64,000 nucleotides of DNA, from assembly GCA_963924555.1 (NCBI GenBank), contig OZ004590.1:6378001-6442000 (forward strand). The letters are read 5' to 3'. The position numbers and the translations under genes were made by a program. Source of the DNA: Crambe crambe. Lineage: Eukaryota; Porifera; Demospongiae; Poecilosclerida; Crambeidae. Shown piece after piece: positions 19,503 to 32,800 of the stretch (position 1 is its first letter; every line of letters starts with the position of its first letter). A model generated the notes under the pieces. That model was not told the origin of the DNA. It did not search any database and was given only the letters and a program-made list of their open reading frames with translations.

Positions 19503-20996
19503 ATGGCGGAGAGAGTGAAGGAACTTACAACTGCTAGTGCCAGAGCCCAGAGAAAGGCTCTATTGGGAGAAGATGACGCTACAATGGTATTCGAGACTAG
19601 CAAGGAAGTAACTGTGGTCAATACATTCGATAGAATGAGTCTACGGGAGGAATTACTGAGGGGGATATACGCCTATGGTTAGTGGCTGGCTAGCTAGCTA
19701 CAGTAGTCATCTGAATTGATCATTCGACGTAGGATTCGAGAAGCCATCAGCCATACAGCAGAGAGCTATAATCCCTGTAGTAAAGGGAAGAGATGTTATA
19801 GCCCAGTAAGCCACACCCCTTTCTTTCGATCAGTTGGCATTGCATACACACACAGGGCTCAGTCTGGAACAGGGAAAACAGCTACATTTTCTATTGCTAT
19901 GCTTCAGAAAGTAGACATTCAGTTACGTGAGACTCAGATGCTGGTCCTTTCACCAACCAGGGAGCTGGCAGGACAGATTCAGAAGGTATTAAGAGTTTTC
20001 AACCACCCATCTATCAATATTGTAAAAACAGTGGACTACTATAATTTTATGAATCTGTATTTTTACAAATCAGTAGAATTACAATCCCTCTAGTGTTATG
20101 ATCACACCTGTGTACCTTGATTGATCAGGTTGTGCTGGCCCTAGGAGACTACATGAGTATCCAATGTCATTCTTGTATTGGGGGAACTAATGTTGGGGAG
20201 GACATGCGGAAATTAGATTATGGACAGCATGTGGTATCCGGTACCCCAGGACGAGTCTTTGGTGAGATTGTTGTTGTTTTTCAAGTGAGAGATGCTTAAA
20301 TCTCTCTTTCTCAGATATGATCAAACGACGTAATCTAAGAACCAGAAATATCAAAATGCTCGTCTTGGATGAGGCAGACGAGATGCTCAATAAAGGTATA
20401 CATTTGTTGGCATTCTGAACAGGTAATCAACATTACACCCCCCAGGATTCAAGGAACAAATATACGACATATACCGATTTCTCCCTCCTGCAACTCAGGT
20501 AAGCATAACTGAATTTAATAAGCCACAAACCTGACTGCTCTTATTGCCTTTTTATAGGTAGTACTCGTTAGTGCAACTTTACCTCATGAAATCTTGGAGA
20601 TGACAAAGAAATTCATGACTGACCCTATCCGAATCTTGGTGAAACGGTAAGGAACTGAAGCAATATTTCAGTTCATACCATGTGGTGGCTGCATTTATTT
20701 GTGTAGTGATGAGTTAACGCTTGAAGGGATCAAGCAGTTCTTTGTGGCTGTGGAGAAAGAGGAGTGGAAGTTTGACACACTCTGTGATCTCTACGACACT
20801 CTCACTATCACTCAGGCTGTTATTTTCTGTAACACAAAGAGGAAAGTGGAGTGGCTGACAGAAAAGATGCGAGAGGCTAATTTCACAGTGTCCTCAATGC
20901 ATGGAGACATGCCACAGAAGGAGAGGGAGGCCATCATGAAGGAATTCAGAGGAGGAGATAGGTATATGGGTGTGTATTCATGCATACGTGTGTTAT

Positions 20997-21059
<63 letters not shown>

Positions 21060-21443
21060 GTCGTGTTCTTATCACAACAGATGTTTGGGCTCGAGGCATT
21101 GATGTTCAACAAGTCTCGCTTGTTATCAACTATGACCTTCCCAACAACCGTGAGCTCTACATTCACAGGTAAAAATCATATTACTAAACCGACCAACCAT
21201 GCCCATACTTTTTCCAAACTTATAGAATAGGACGTTCAGGCCGCTACGGAAGAAGGGGTGTGGCCATCAACTTTGTGAAGAATGATGATATTCGGATATT
21301 GCGGGACATTGAGCAGTATTACAGCACACAGATAGATGAGATGCCCATGAACAGTAAGTCAACAGAGGGAATTTTTCAGTAATGGCTTGGCTTGCACTTA
21401 TGTTTTGTTTTTATTTCTTTCTCCAGTCAATGAACTGATCTAA
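19503..21443 (+). CDS. EIF4A3: Eukaryotic initiation factor 4A-III, exon-junction-complex DEAD-box helicase (413 aa, 11 exons)
   Basis: Exons: 19503-19677, 19733-19805, 19856-19985, 20129-20261, 20315-20395, 20446-20498, 20558-20646, 20707-20961, 21061-21168, 21226-21353, 21427-21443. All phases fit and give 413 residues (human 411). Motifs in order: AQSGTGKT (I), PTRELA (Ia), GTPGR (Ib), DEAD (II), SATLPHE (III), [11 protein letters not shown] (IV), [10 protein letters not shown] (V) and [11 protein letters not shown] (VI). [20 protein letters not shown] and the C-terminal [10 protein letters not shown] separate it from translational eIF4A1/2. The protein clamps RNA within the exon-junction complex in the nucleus. 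The second in-frame ATG (MAERVKEL) is chosen because it begins the conserved N-terminus. Intron 8 is almost entirely a CT microsatellite. Confidence 0.96.
21002..21058. repeat. (CT)n microsatellite at the 3' end of eIF4A3 intron 8
   Basis: About 28 CT units running straight into the acceptor TAG at 21058-21060. It supplies the polypyrimidine tract of a 99-bp intron. Confidence 0.95.
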
Positions 21444-21595
21444 CCACTTACCCAATATATATATGATGGTGGAACTTTTGACCTTACTCTAAGTTTTAAC
21501 TGGCCAGTGCATGTTATTGTCATTACACTTCACAATCATAATTATCTTTATACAAACAATACTGTGTGTAGGGCTATGAACTATACAAGTTCTAA

Positions 21596-22177
21596 TTAGT
21601 GGATGTGTTCAAGTATCCCTTGCATTATGAGGTGTTCACACTGGGACCGCAACAAGTAATGTTGACTGTTCTTTTCCAATTGTACTATTACTCCATCTTC
21701 AGTCTCAAATTCTCCATAATCCTGGAGTGATCGCACCTCAATGTACAGGCTCTTTGGTGGCCGAGTGTGCTGGGTCAGATCTAGCCCATTATCTCCAAGA
21801 CTCCTCATGTAGCTGGCAAGTGATCGGTTGTATCGGTTGAACCACTGTAACTCTTGCTCACATAAGTTCAGTTTGAAATCACTGGGAAGGATGCTGCCCA
21901 CTTCCCACCTATAGTCTTTAATCTTAGTCAACCTGTTGTAAACATAAGCGAGCAGACACCTTTGATTTCTCTCTAGACTGGTATGTCTGAGTTGGATTCC
22001 TGCAAAGAGACCTTGTTCACCTTCTGCAGTGGCTTTTACTTCTAATTGATTCTGCTCGTATAGGGCAGTCATTTCTTCCAGCACTTGCCTAATGGTATCT
22101 TCATTGTATGGTGGCAGAGTCCCCTCTCTACTTCGCTTCAATTCCCTTAAAAGCTCTAAGGCCTTCTCACCAAACAT
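21596..22177 (-). CDS. GINS1: GINS complex subunit 1 / PSF1 (193 aa, single exon)
   Basis: An uninterrupted frame on the minus strand starting [16 protein letters not shown]. It aligns end to end with PSF1: [19 protein letters not shown], the basic [14 protein letters not shown] helix, [47 protein letters not shown] and the C-terminal B-domain ending MQGILEHIH. Human PSF1 is 196 residues. With Sld5, Psf2 and Psf3 it forms GINS, the partner of Cdc45 and MCM2-7 in the replicative CMG helicase. It converges on eIF4A3 (153 bp between stops) and diverges from the PP2A-B56 gene. Confidence 0.96.
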   Translation of the reverse strand: MFGEKALELLRELKRSREGTLPPYNEDTIRQVLEEMTALYEQNQLEVKATAEGEQGLFAGIQLRHTSLERNQRCLLAYVYNRLTKIKDYRWEVGSILPSDFKLNLCEQELQWFNRYNRSLASYMRSLGDNGLDLTQHTRPPKSLYIEVRSLQDYGEFETEDGVIVQLEKNSQHYLLRSQCEHLIMQGILEHIH

Positions 22178-22458
22178 GATGCACTAAATGGTGTGCTTCA
22201 TTTGGAGTCTAAGTAGGCGTGCCAAACTTGTTCGTCAAAAGCAAGCTGTATGCAGAGAAGGGTGGGCGACCAGATTTGATATGTAGAAAGCGGCCTGTGT
22301 ATGGAAAACCCAGCTAGCTACTACTTGTAACAAGGACTTTGCAAACCCGGTTGTAGCTACTCAGAAACAAGTGTTTTATAGCAGTAAGTCGAGAATAGCC
22401 ACCACTGTCAACTGACAACAAGCCAGCTAGCTCATAAGCTAGCTAATACCTGCTTAAA
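22178..22458. promoter_or_regulatory. Putative bidirectional promoter, GINS1 / PP2A-B56
   Basis: 281 bp separate the divergent start codons. No TATA box is obvious. Several TAGCTAGCTA motifs occur, as elsewhere in the genome. The assignment rests on geometry alone. Confidence 0.5.
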
Positions 22459-24901
22459 ATGGATGGTTCTCTTCAAACTAAATCAGCACCACCTCAGGTA
22501 AACATAAACTCTTAGTGTATACTCATATACAGATGCTAACTGTATAGAGTTTGTTTAAAAGACAGATTTTGAATTCAGTCCTTACATGATAAAGTGCATT
22601 CTAATAAAACCGCTAGCCTTTCAGGACATGCCACTATCCTGAATGAAGTTATTATCCGTGATTAATGAAATTAGCAGCAAGTTCTAATCGATCATGTGTG
22701 TCATACCTGATATATCAAGTGTGGTGAAGCACGGCCTTTGAAACTTATCTTTATGAACCCCTTTTGTTTCAATTCCTCTTTATAATTGAAGTGATGTAGT
22801 TTTCTCTATAAGTGCCAACTAAATTACATAATGAGACAAAGGTTCCTAAAAAAAGGAGGGTCTGTCCATCTGAACCATTTTGTCTTCTTTGACAAAAGGA
22901 ATTACTGTAGTGACAGAAGGTTTATGTCATGTGACTCTAGAAAGTGATTGAATCACATCCTCTTGAAGGAAGGGTTGCATGTCCTGGGTTATTGTAAGTA
23001 GCTTTATTATGTTGCAATTAAGATCTTGTTCAATGCAACTCTTGGCTTGTGAATGCTCTTGGCTTGTGAATGTATTTCATTAACCCCCCTCCCTGTTTTG
23101 GGGGTTTATGTAGCCTATCTGAATCTGTATAGTAGTTGATGCTTTATAACCATTCTAATTAGTGTCCACCTAGAAATATTTGTTGATATTCCTGACTAAT
23201 GAGCATATAACAGCCTCAAATCTGATGAAAGTGCAGTGTTAAATATCAGGTGTCAGGGTCCTGTTGCCTGGGTGACTGTGTTTTCATCACCTTGCTCATC
23301 CCCTGCATTCTACTGAGCATGCAGTCGTCATCATGTATAATAGGGATATAACCCCTTCCTATGGCCACCCATGATCACCCCTCAAATTTCAGACTTCACA
23401 TTTCCCCATCACTTCCCATCACTTCCACAAACATTTGTATTCATCACACTGCTATGCTAATTATAGGGTCAACCCCCTCCCGTTCCAGCGACCCAGCCCC
23501 CCAAGTATCCTCCTCCTCGGCCAGGACAACGCATAGGAACCCCCATATCCCCCCTGGTGCAGAATGCGGGTGTGCCCAGCTCATCATCCGGGAGCTCAAC
23601 TAGCAGCAAACTTTCTGTACCAGATCCCTTTACACGAAAGATATCAAGACTTCCAAAGAAACTCCTCACACAATCTTCCTCAAGATTTGCCCCCCAGAAA
23701 CCGCCACCTGATTACAAACCTCTACCCTTGCTGAAAGGTGTGTGATTATAATCATCTGCTTTCTTTCTTCATGCTTGGTTATACAAAATTTGAGAGGAAT
23801 TACCTGATAACCATGGTGGGCTTTTAAATATGTGCATACGGCTGAATCCCCTCCAATAACAAAACAAAACAAAACAAAAAACAAAAGAAACCAACAAGGT
23901 GACAATATGTAATGGTGCTTTTTGGCCCTTGCCTGTAATACACCCAAAGGAATTTCAGCACACTACAGCTTTGCATAGCTGAGATTTTCTCAGGATACAT
24001 ATTAAAAGGATCCAGGGAAATGTGTAGGGGGTGCATCATAACTGTTACTCTGATTGCATGTTACAAACAAGTACACCACATGTGATTGGCAAATAAACAG
24101 CTGCCACCTTTTCAGAGCGTGCTCTCATGACCTCCAGCTATCCAATGAGCCTTCTCTAAATACAGCCACTTCCGAGCCATAGAAATGTGGAGGTGGTTAT
24201 TAATAGAGGTGTAGAGTGCTTGATTCTAAACCTCTATAAGTGGCTTTTATGGAGATGGCTGCATATTCTATGCATCCACTCAAATGCTACACATTGAGCA
24301 AACAACATTTCAACCCAATATTCCCAATAGAGTAGTATTAGAGTTTCATATTGGGCCAAAACACTATACTGTAACTTACCCTCAACATCCAGTAAGGGTG
24401 TGGCTGGAAAAGTTGAAGTGTGTTGACTTAGAGAAAGGTTGGGTTCACACTGTATGACATTCTATGATATATGACACCACCACCATTTTATGCAGACCTC
24501 ACTTTATAATCAATACTTCTCTGTATTTTTATGATTTCTAGATACATCCCCCGAGGACCGAACTGCTCTCTTTCTAAAGAAGATCGAACAGTGCTGTTAC
24601 ATTTTTGAGTTTGTGGACCCCATGGCTGATGTCCGTGCCAAGGAAATCAAAAGGGCCGCCCTCAACGAGATTCTGGACTATGTGAACAGCTTCAAGGGTG
24701 TGTTGACAGAATCGGTGTATCCAGAAGTTGTCAGAATGGTCAAAATCAATGCATTTCGAACACTTCCTCCTATGGATAATCCTGACTATGACCCTGATGA
24801 GGACGAACCTCCTCTAGAGGCATCATGGCCTCACTTAGAGGTAATAGAGATATTTTTTGTAAACCTTTTTGGTAGGAGAGTACAATGTACATATGTTCCC
24901 A

Positions 24902-24932
<31 letters not shown>

Positions 24933-27900
24933 CCCCGGAATATCTCCCCTCGAGTGAGTGAAAAGTAGTCTTCCTTCGTCCCTATTAAATTGTGTAGTGA
25001 AAGATGAGTACCTGTCTCTCTTCCAGGGAAAAACACCACGTTCCAAAGCAATAGCAGACTCTTTTGGAACCACAGGGTTGTTTTTGTTTGGCCTTTTCAA
25101 TGGAGATATTGAAAATACTCTAAATAATGATTAGCTTGGGACTTAGTGTTTGAAGTCACTAGGAAACTATTGAGCAGCTATACCCAACCAGTGATTATAT
25201 TTGAAAAGGGTTGTCCAGTAACTTGTATTTGGATCCCTTACTTCAGGATGTGGCAGAGACATGATATCATGACCCCTTTGTTAATGATTTATGGTGAAAA
25301 CCCTCCCTGACTCCTTGAATGTTTCCTGTGTCTGATGAATTCACCCCTTTAAATTAGGACATATGGAAGTCTTTAAAGGCATTGAGGTGTTTCACTTATG
25401 CCTTTATGCTTATAACCTTTGACACGCTGGGTATTTGCATAAGGCCCCATTGTATACAGTGCATGTGTACAAGTCCACACTTGTAATGTATCAAGATACA
25501 GAAACCTTAAGAGTTCAAAACAACTGTCAAACTTGATATTTATGGTCTTTAGCTTGTCTACGCCTTCTTTCTTCGCTTTCTGGAATCACCAGACCTCCAG
25601 ACATCGATGGCCAAGCGTTTCATCGACCAATCCTTCGTCTTGCACATTCTGGAGTTGTTTGATAGCGAGGACCCACGAGAGAGGGACTTTCTTAAGACCA
25701 TCCTCCACAGGATCTATGGGAAGTTCCTTGGCCTTCGTGCTTACATCAGAAGACAGATTAATCACATTTTCTTAAGGTTTGTGCAATTAATCTAAAATGT
25801 TGAGGGACTTGTGTGTTCATATTTTCTTCCATGAACAACATTTCATGGGTCAGTATGATTTCCAAATTCTCATGAATAGTGTTTTCATGTGTTTATTAAC
25901 ATTTTCACGGTGTATTTATGGCAAAATTGTTTTTGTAGTGATATTAAATTTGTTTGATAGTTTTGGGAGAGTTTATATTGTTCTTCCTGCAGATTCATAT
26001 ACGAGACTGAAAAATTCAACGGAGTAGCAGAGCTGCTGGAAATTCTTGGGAGCATCATCAATGGTTTTGCTCTCCCGCTGAAGCCAGAGCACAGGCAGTT
26101 TCTGAGCAAAGTACTGATCCCCCTGCACAAAACCAAGACTTTGGCCCAGTATCAAGCACAGCTGGCTTACTGTGTGGTGCAGTTCTTAGAGAAGGATCCT
26201 GAGCTCACAGAATTGGTGAGGATAGTGGACCTTATTGTTGTTATGTTCATTGTTATTGTGATCTTTGTTTATTTGTTTGTTTATTTATATAAGCCAAATG
26301 AAATAATTATGTACTTTCTGTCGTTGAACACCAAAAACAGTGTTTTCGACTATGTGTTTAATTAAAGCTGTGTTATTTTGATAACTACTAGGTGGTCACT
26401 GGCTTGCTAAAATTTTGGCCCAAGACCAACAGTCCAAAAGAAGTGATGTATCTTGGAGAGGTTGAAGAGATCCTAGATATCATCCACCCAGAGCAGTTCA
26501 TCACGATCCAGAAGCCTCTCTTCAAGCAGCTCTCTAGATGTGTATCCAGTCCTCACTTCCAAGTGAGTTTTTTTCTTGATGATCCTTACCAATCCTTTGT
26601 GTGGGATGGCCGAGGAAATGTTTATAAGACCACATCTCGTCATTAATGGATGTTCTTTTCAAAAAAATCTTTGATCTTAGAAACCATAGCAGAGTGTGAA
26701 GGTCAAAGGTTAAGTTACTGTATTCATGTATGGGGGGGATCTTTTTGTGAAGTTGATTTTCAATTGGCAATTTCTGTACCTAGGTGGCAGAGCGAGCACT
26801 GTACTTTTGGAATAATGAGTATGTCGTTAGTCTAATAGATGAGAATTCTGAGGTGGTTTTGCCGATCATGTTTGATGCCCTCTACCGCATCTCAAAGGAA
26901 CATTGGAATAAGTGAGTTCTCCGGTGTGCCATATAAATAAGGGGTTGTTATTTTTTGTTTTTGTTTAAACTTGTTTTTTGCAAAAATAAAAAAATTGAAA
27001 CATCAACATAATATAAACTCTATAAATTATGTCCACGAAATTTTTAACCCACAAAAATTTCAAATTGCTAGAGATAAATATTATTATTTCTATTTAAAGC
27101 ACAACATTAATATCACTTGTGACAGTTAGCAGTGATTATTGGTCTATAATAGTGCTGATTATCACTCACTGGCACTTTAACTGGAGATTTGTTTCATCCT
27201 TTCACATGCACTGTGCACCAATAGTCAGCAATAGAGAGAATGCACTGTTTATTTTCTCCATGGCAAATGTCACGGCAACTGAGGGGCTTTTATTTCTATG
27301 GATATATTTTTATCATGGTAATCCTACAGAGTGTATTACCATGCATGGTGAATGCTCTGTTTTTGTGTGTGGCAGGTGGATTAGCTGTCTAAGACCTGAT
27401 TTGTGTGGGGTAGCTGTGTCTAATGCTGAATTGCTCCTCTCTGGCTGCCAAAAATATGTCTCGGATCAGCTTAACAGTCCATGTGCCTATGATTAATCTT
27501 GAGCATGTAATTATAGCTTGTATTGTAAAAGTAGCAAATTGCTTGCTGACTTGCACAGGATCATAATGACACTGTAACACTACAAGTAGCTTTCTGAGCA
27601 CCAGCTGCAGCTTGGCTGCAATTAACTTTAATGTTAACATTGCTAATGGGATTAATTAGTTTAGGAGTGGACTAGTAATGCAGCTACTGTGAGGGTTTCA
27701 CTGGACCCTCTTGTGTAGCTAAGGGATCTAATTGGTAGTCAAGCAGCTTTGGCTATGTTCCCAGGCTACTGTTGGAATCTGCCTGAAGATATAAAAATAA
27801 TCATGCCAGATAGAGAGAAAGAGTATTCTTTTGATCATGTATTATATTTGCATGCATACAAAAGAGTGCCATTAATGTGAGGCCTTTTGCTTTAGAGTGT

Positions 27901-28811
27901 GTGACAAGTCCATCTATTTACATAATCTTTACATAAACCTTCAAGGATAACACAAGTACTCCTATTAATGCACACTGAGCAGTTCATAATGATGTGCATT
28001 CAGAATTTTGCTCGAGGGGAGTCAAATGCCTAGTGAAAAAATTTGAGGAGGGGCAACTACAAACCAGTACCTGTATGTGGAATTTACGAAAGCTACTAAT
28101 TTCTGGGGGGAAGGGGGGCAGAAGCCTCCTCGCCCCCCTTGAAATAAAGTGCATGTAGTCACAGAATTGCAGTGCTAGTTGCCAATCTCTTGTACTTGAT
28201 CATATAAGTGTTAGATATACAGCTATTCAAGGATTAATACATTATTCTTTCCGCATAAGGGATCAGTGGTTACTTTTAGCAAGGAAATATTTCAAGGTAC
28301 TCTAAATATGTGAGCTTATCATTTTCCCCATATCTCAAAGTGAAACTCCTTCCCATAATCAAGTCTGAATGTGCACCAGCAAGAGTGATTTGCTGACTGT
28401 GTGTATTTTTCTGTATATGCAGGACAATAGTGGCACTTGTCTACAACGTACTTAAGACTATGATGCAGATTAATAGTAAGCTGTTTGACGAACTCACCAA
28501 CTCCTATAAAGCTGATAGACAACGGTTGGTACCATATAATTATATAATAGAAAAAAATTAATTATTATTTTAGGGACAGATTGTTGGAAAGAGAACGTGA
28601 AGAAAAATGGAAAAAAATGGAAGCACTACGGCAGGAGAGAGAAGGAGGGTCAGAAACCAACACAGAAAAATCTGATGAAAATCAAAAGGACCCGATAGAG
28701 AAAATTTTAATAGACCTTGAAAAGAAATCTGGTGAAGAAGCTACTACTGCTACCCATGGAGAGAATGAAGATAACTCAGAAACTAAATCTACTGATGAAT
28801 CAAACACATGA
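22459..28811 (+). CDS. PPP2R5: PP2A regulatory subunit B56 (B') (about 564 aa, 9 exons)
   Basis: Exons: 22459-22497, 23467-23737, 24542-24840, 25553-25776, 25993-26215, 26392-26562, 26784-26911, 28423-28524, 28574-28811. The protein has a Pro/Ser-rich N-terminus (about 1-100), then the HEAT-like B56 core with near-invariant blocks: [110 protein letters not shown] charged C-terminus ([12 protein letters not shown]) follows. B56 proteins direct the PP2A A/C dimer to LxxIxE-motif substrates. A single sponge gene would be pro-orthologous to vertebrate PPP2R5A-E; the Pro-rich N-terminus and length resemble the delta/gamma group. Exon 1 ([13 protein letters not shown]) is inferred from splice phase. 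The last intron before the C-terminal exons is 1.5 kb. Confidence 0.93.
24905..24932. repeat. Poly-T run in B56 intron 3
   Basis: About 28 T. It could be the tail of a reverse-strand retroposed sequence, but no adjoining retroelement is recognisable. Confidence 0.9.
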
Positions 28812-29809
28812 AAATACTTTAAAATGAACATTTATTATCAGTATTATTATTATTATTATATTCTTGTTATTGTTGTATCATTGTTTGTTGTAATTCTTTT
28901 ATTACTAGCTATAGCCCTAGGGTATTTAAAATGAGCAACTAAAATTTTTTGTCTCTAGAAATTCTGACCAGGTGTCCAGCCTGGCTGTAATGTCACATTA
29001 TCGTCTGAATCTTTCATATTTCTTCTGTAGCTTAAATTGTGATGTGCATATTTTTTCAAAGACTTTCCACAGGCCATGAGATATGCCCCAGCTGAAAAAT
29101 CGCTGCATTCATTGGTTCATTTTCCCATTACGTAACGTTTCTATGCATACCGGAAAACCGCAAGCAAAGTGTACACGCGGAAGCTACACATCCCGCAAGA
29201 GCTGAGCTGAGCTGAGCTAGCTGGAGCTGATGATTGCTAGCTGTACCTGAACTGAATGAATATTTGAGGCCCAAGGAGCCTAGAGAGTGAACTACTACAA
29301 GTGAAAAAGATACTCAAGTGCTCGATTCACGTAAGTAACAACATTTGTGGGCTCCCGTTGAGACCAGCATCCATTGTTGCTAGCTTTCAATGTCATGCCT
29401 GGAATTTCCAAGGTATCTCCCCATCCCTAAATGTTAAGACACTCGTGCTCCAAACTCTTAATCTCCCTTTTGATTGTTTGAAAGGCTCTAGGCTCTATTT
29501 TAAAAGCAGTCTTCTTTGCAAAGTTGCTTACCGATTTTTTTTCAAACGCGAGGCTCTCCCACAAGCTGATTGTGGTCATAATACCCCTTCTATTTTTATG
29601 AGTAGTTGCTAGTGCGTATCTGAGCCATATTCTCCACCTGCAGTGCTATACAAACTTGCATTAGAGCAGTTTTTGACAGCTGTAGAAAGTTTGGTGTATG
29701 CTATCCAGCTAGCTAGTACTAGCTAAGCAGACAACTCGTGGCTAGACGGCATATAGCTCAAGCAGTCTTGCCTGGAGCTGCCTCTAACCTTTCAAGTGAG
29801 CCTTGTATC
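28812..29809. promoter_or_regulatory. B56 3' flank and 5' region of the ELM2-SANT gene
   Basis: AT-rich 3' flank of B56 to about 29100, then GC-richer sequence with GAGCTGAGCTGAGCTGAGCT repeats (29201-29222). A GTAAGT donor at about 29330 and an acceptor at about 29729 suggest a noncoding first exon (about 29230-29329) for the downstream gene. These boundaries are inference from splice signals. Confidence 0.4.
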
Positions 29810-32800
29810 ATGGAGGAAATTCTCACCACCACAGCTAGTGGAGAGTCTTCCAGGAAGACTGAAAGTGGGATGGAAGCAGAGACAGCAGATCTCAAAAAAG
29901 ACCAAGTTGGCAATCAAAAGGACACTATAGCAAAAGCAAGCAGCCAGGAAAATTCAGCTGGCCAAGACGTGGAAGGGAGTATTGTCTCAGCCTCAGAACC
30001 CTCACAAGATAGCGGTGCTACAACTGAAAGTTTAGGTGAGATGAGAAAGTGTGAATTTCTTGTGTATGGCTAGCTAAGTGAGCTCAGCTTAGCAGCTGAG
30101 AGCTAAATGAAATTCATAGGGGTTAAATGACAATCATGATCTTGCACCTGATCTGTATCAGTCCAAAATTCAGCCCCTGCTTCTTGGAGTGGATGTTTCT
30201 ATTATGAATTAGAGTTTCAAAATGGCTGTTATTTTTCATTTCTAGCTAGCTTAAGCAACTTTTAAAAAAGCCAAATTTCGTGTCTTGCTTAAAAGTGTGC
30301 CTGCAAAGACCAAAATGGCTGGTTAACTACATCATATTTAGTTTGTGTGTATTTTTACATAGCTACAAAAATGCTTACATAAGTTGTGCAAATTATTTGC
30401 TAGCTGGAATATGGAAGCATACTTGGGTATTCAATATTCTGAACAAATACAAAAATGCCAATTTTTTTTTTTTTTTGACTGAAAGGAGTGCTTCAACAGA
30501 GCATATGATGGTATGACTGTTGTATAGGCTTGTTGTTTCATCTGTTGAAGACTGTACGAATTAGGAAGTTACTTTTTGTAGTTAAATTGTGCCTATGGAA
30601 GTTTATAGATTCCATAGCTATTTGCATTCTTCCCATTTCAAAAGGACTTTCATCGTGTGGCTAGTTCTTATTTAAATGACCAAAATACAACATCAATTAC
30701 TTGTATATAATATTATGTATAATAGATGCGAAAATGAATAGTGAAAGCAAAAGCGAAAAAGACTTGATGGATGACGAGTCCATGGACACTTCATCAAGCC
30801 ATGGTGAGTATGCTTAATAGATAGAACTTTTAATACCTGGAGCCTGCTTCACCATCAGAGCCAAAGTATTGTACTGATTACAATCTGCCATTTTCAGAGG
30901 AAATGACTTACCAAATATATTTTCAATTTGTAGCATGGACAACATTGGTCCAAATGGAGATTTTACCCATTATCTAATAAAGCATGATTTTATTAGATTA
31001 TTTCTTTTTCTGCTAGTCAGAAGTCTGCTTTTTTTTTCTTTTCTTTTCTTTTTTAATAAATAAAATGTTCTATTTAGATGAATACTAGCAGTGTTGACAA
31101 TACAGTTGCAACATAACCACAACAACTTGGCATGGTACTTTATATAATGCTTGCATGTGCACTGCTGCTGTTGCTCAGCAAATGCAACACATAATGTGAC
31201 ATGGACCTTCTGTGCATATTCCCCATACAATGGACTCAATTGGGTGCCAGTTCATGAAACAATGCTCAGTCTAACAGGCTGAATTTGACTTGCAGGACAT
31301 GTTTCTTACGAGTCCCTCTATGCATGAGTAATGAAGCAATAGATAAAAACTTCTGTTTATAAGTATCAATTTCTTTTCACAGTAAATAACCTCAACTCCT
31401 TAGAATTGTGAGGTTTAATCTGGTTGCACAAATCACCTCTTCAAAGGTTCATTTGACACTCTGACATTGCATGCTCTGGATTTTCCATTATCACCTATGG
31501 TGAAGGTATGCATGTGGCCTTATCTCTATCAGAACAAAGTATAGTGCAAATCCTAGCAATTGCATTCTGTCAAAAGCAATATCTCGTGGTTAGTTGCACG
31601 TGTTGATGCTAGAGGTTTAGCCTTACTAGTAAGTGTAACTTGAAGCTGTTGAGCTGAAGCCCAGTGGCAGTGTGGTGTGAATCCACCTTCAAATGATATG
31701 CTTCATACAATGCATGCATGCATGCATAAAATAGTAATGTGTGTGGGGGTGTAGTCTAGTGCAGTTGCTTTAGCTGGATGGAGTGTTGTTTTTTTCAGCA
31801 TGTGAAATGGTCCGTTTCTTAGTGTTTTTTGCCTGGTTGGAACAGCAGATAGATGTTACACATGTAGCCAGGCAGACATCATGTCACCAATTACTACATG
31901 TATAGGATATCTTTTTTCTTCTAATTCTTGCAGTGGATTCTGAGGAGCTTACTGCCACTACCAGCCCTGAAATTTGTGATAAACGAAAGAACAAGGGGAG
32001 TGAAAAGTGAGTTATGTTACATAATTATCAATAAGCATTATTATGAATGTAAAAATTAGTTATGGTAGAATAACATGTGGTGCTTACTGCAAACATCTAG
32101 GTGTCCCCCACCAATCTACCAGTTTAATTATTCATAAAGTCCATATAATGCAGTCAGTTGTGATTATGCAGCACAGTCTGGTTGTGTTGATTGGTTGTGC
32201 TATACCAACTGTTGTAACAAGGTGCCATAAGGCCTGGCTTGTATACTAACAAGTAGCTAAGTGCATGTTGCCTTTTGTGCTGTGCTGTAGGCTTTGAGCT
32301 GTACCTTGTAATTGCACACTGATTTGAAAGACTAGACCGCCTGCAGAGAGGTCATAAGGTCGCTTTGAGCTGCTGACCCTGCATCAATTAAAGAGAAAAT
32401 CCCCTATGTTATAACCTTATATGCATGCATATTTATTCTGGGTTACTTTCAATTTTGGTGGCTGTGTTTGGGCAGACAATTACTGTACCTCTACACAAAA
32501 TGTTCATACCTTCCAAAAATAATGTGAAATTACTGTGAATTGCTGTATTGTGGTTGTACTTGTACAGAAGTTGTGTAAGTGATCAAACAATGTAAGGTAA
32601 CCCCCTTTAATCATCAACCAATGATTTGGGAGGCTGTCACTGTCATCTTTGATTTTTCTTCCCCAGTGAAACTGAGGTCACCCCTTCCCTCCCTCTGGTT
32701 TCTACTGCAAATATCCCCTCTTCCAAAAAAAGAAATGACGGGGTAGTTTCGACTTCAGGTAGCTCCACTAAAGACACCAGTGTTACTTCAGCAGCAAGCA

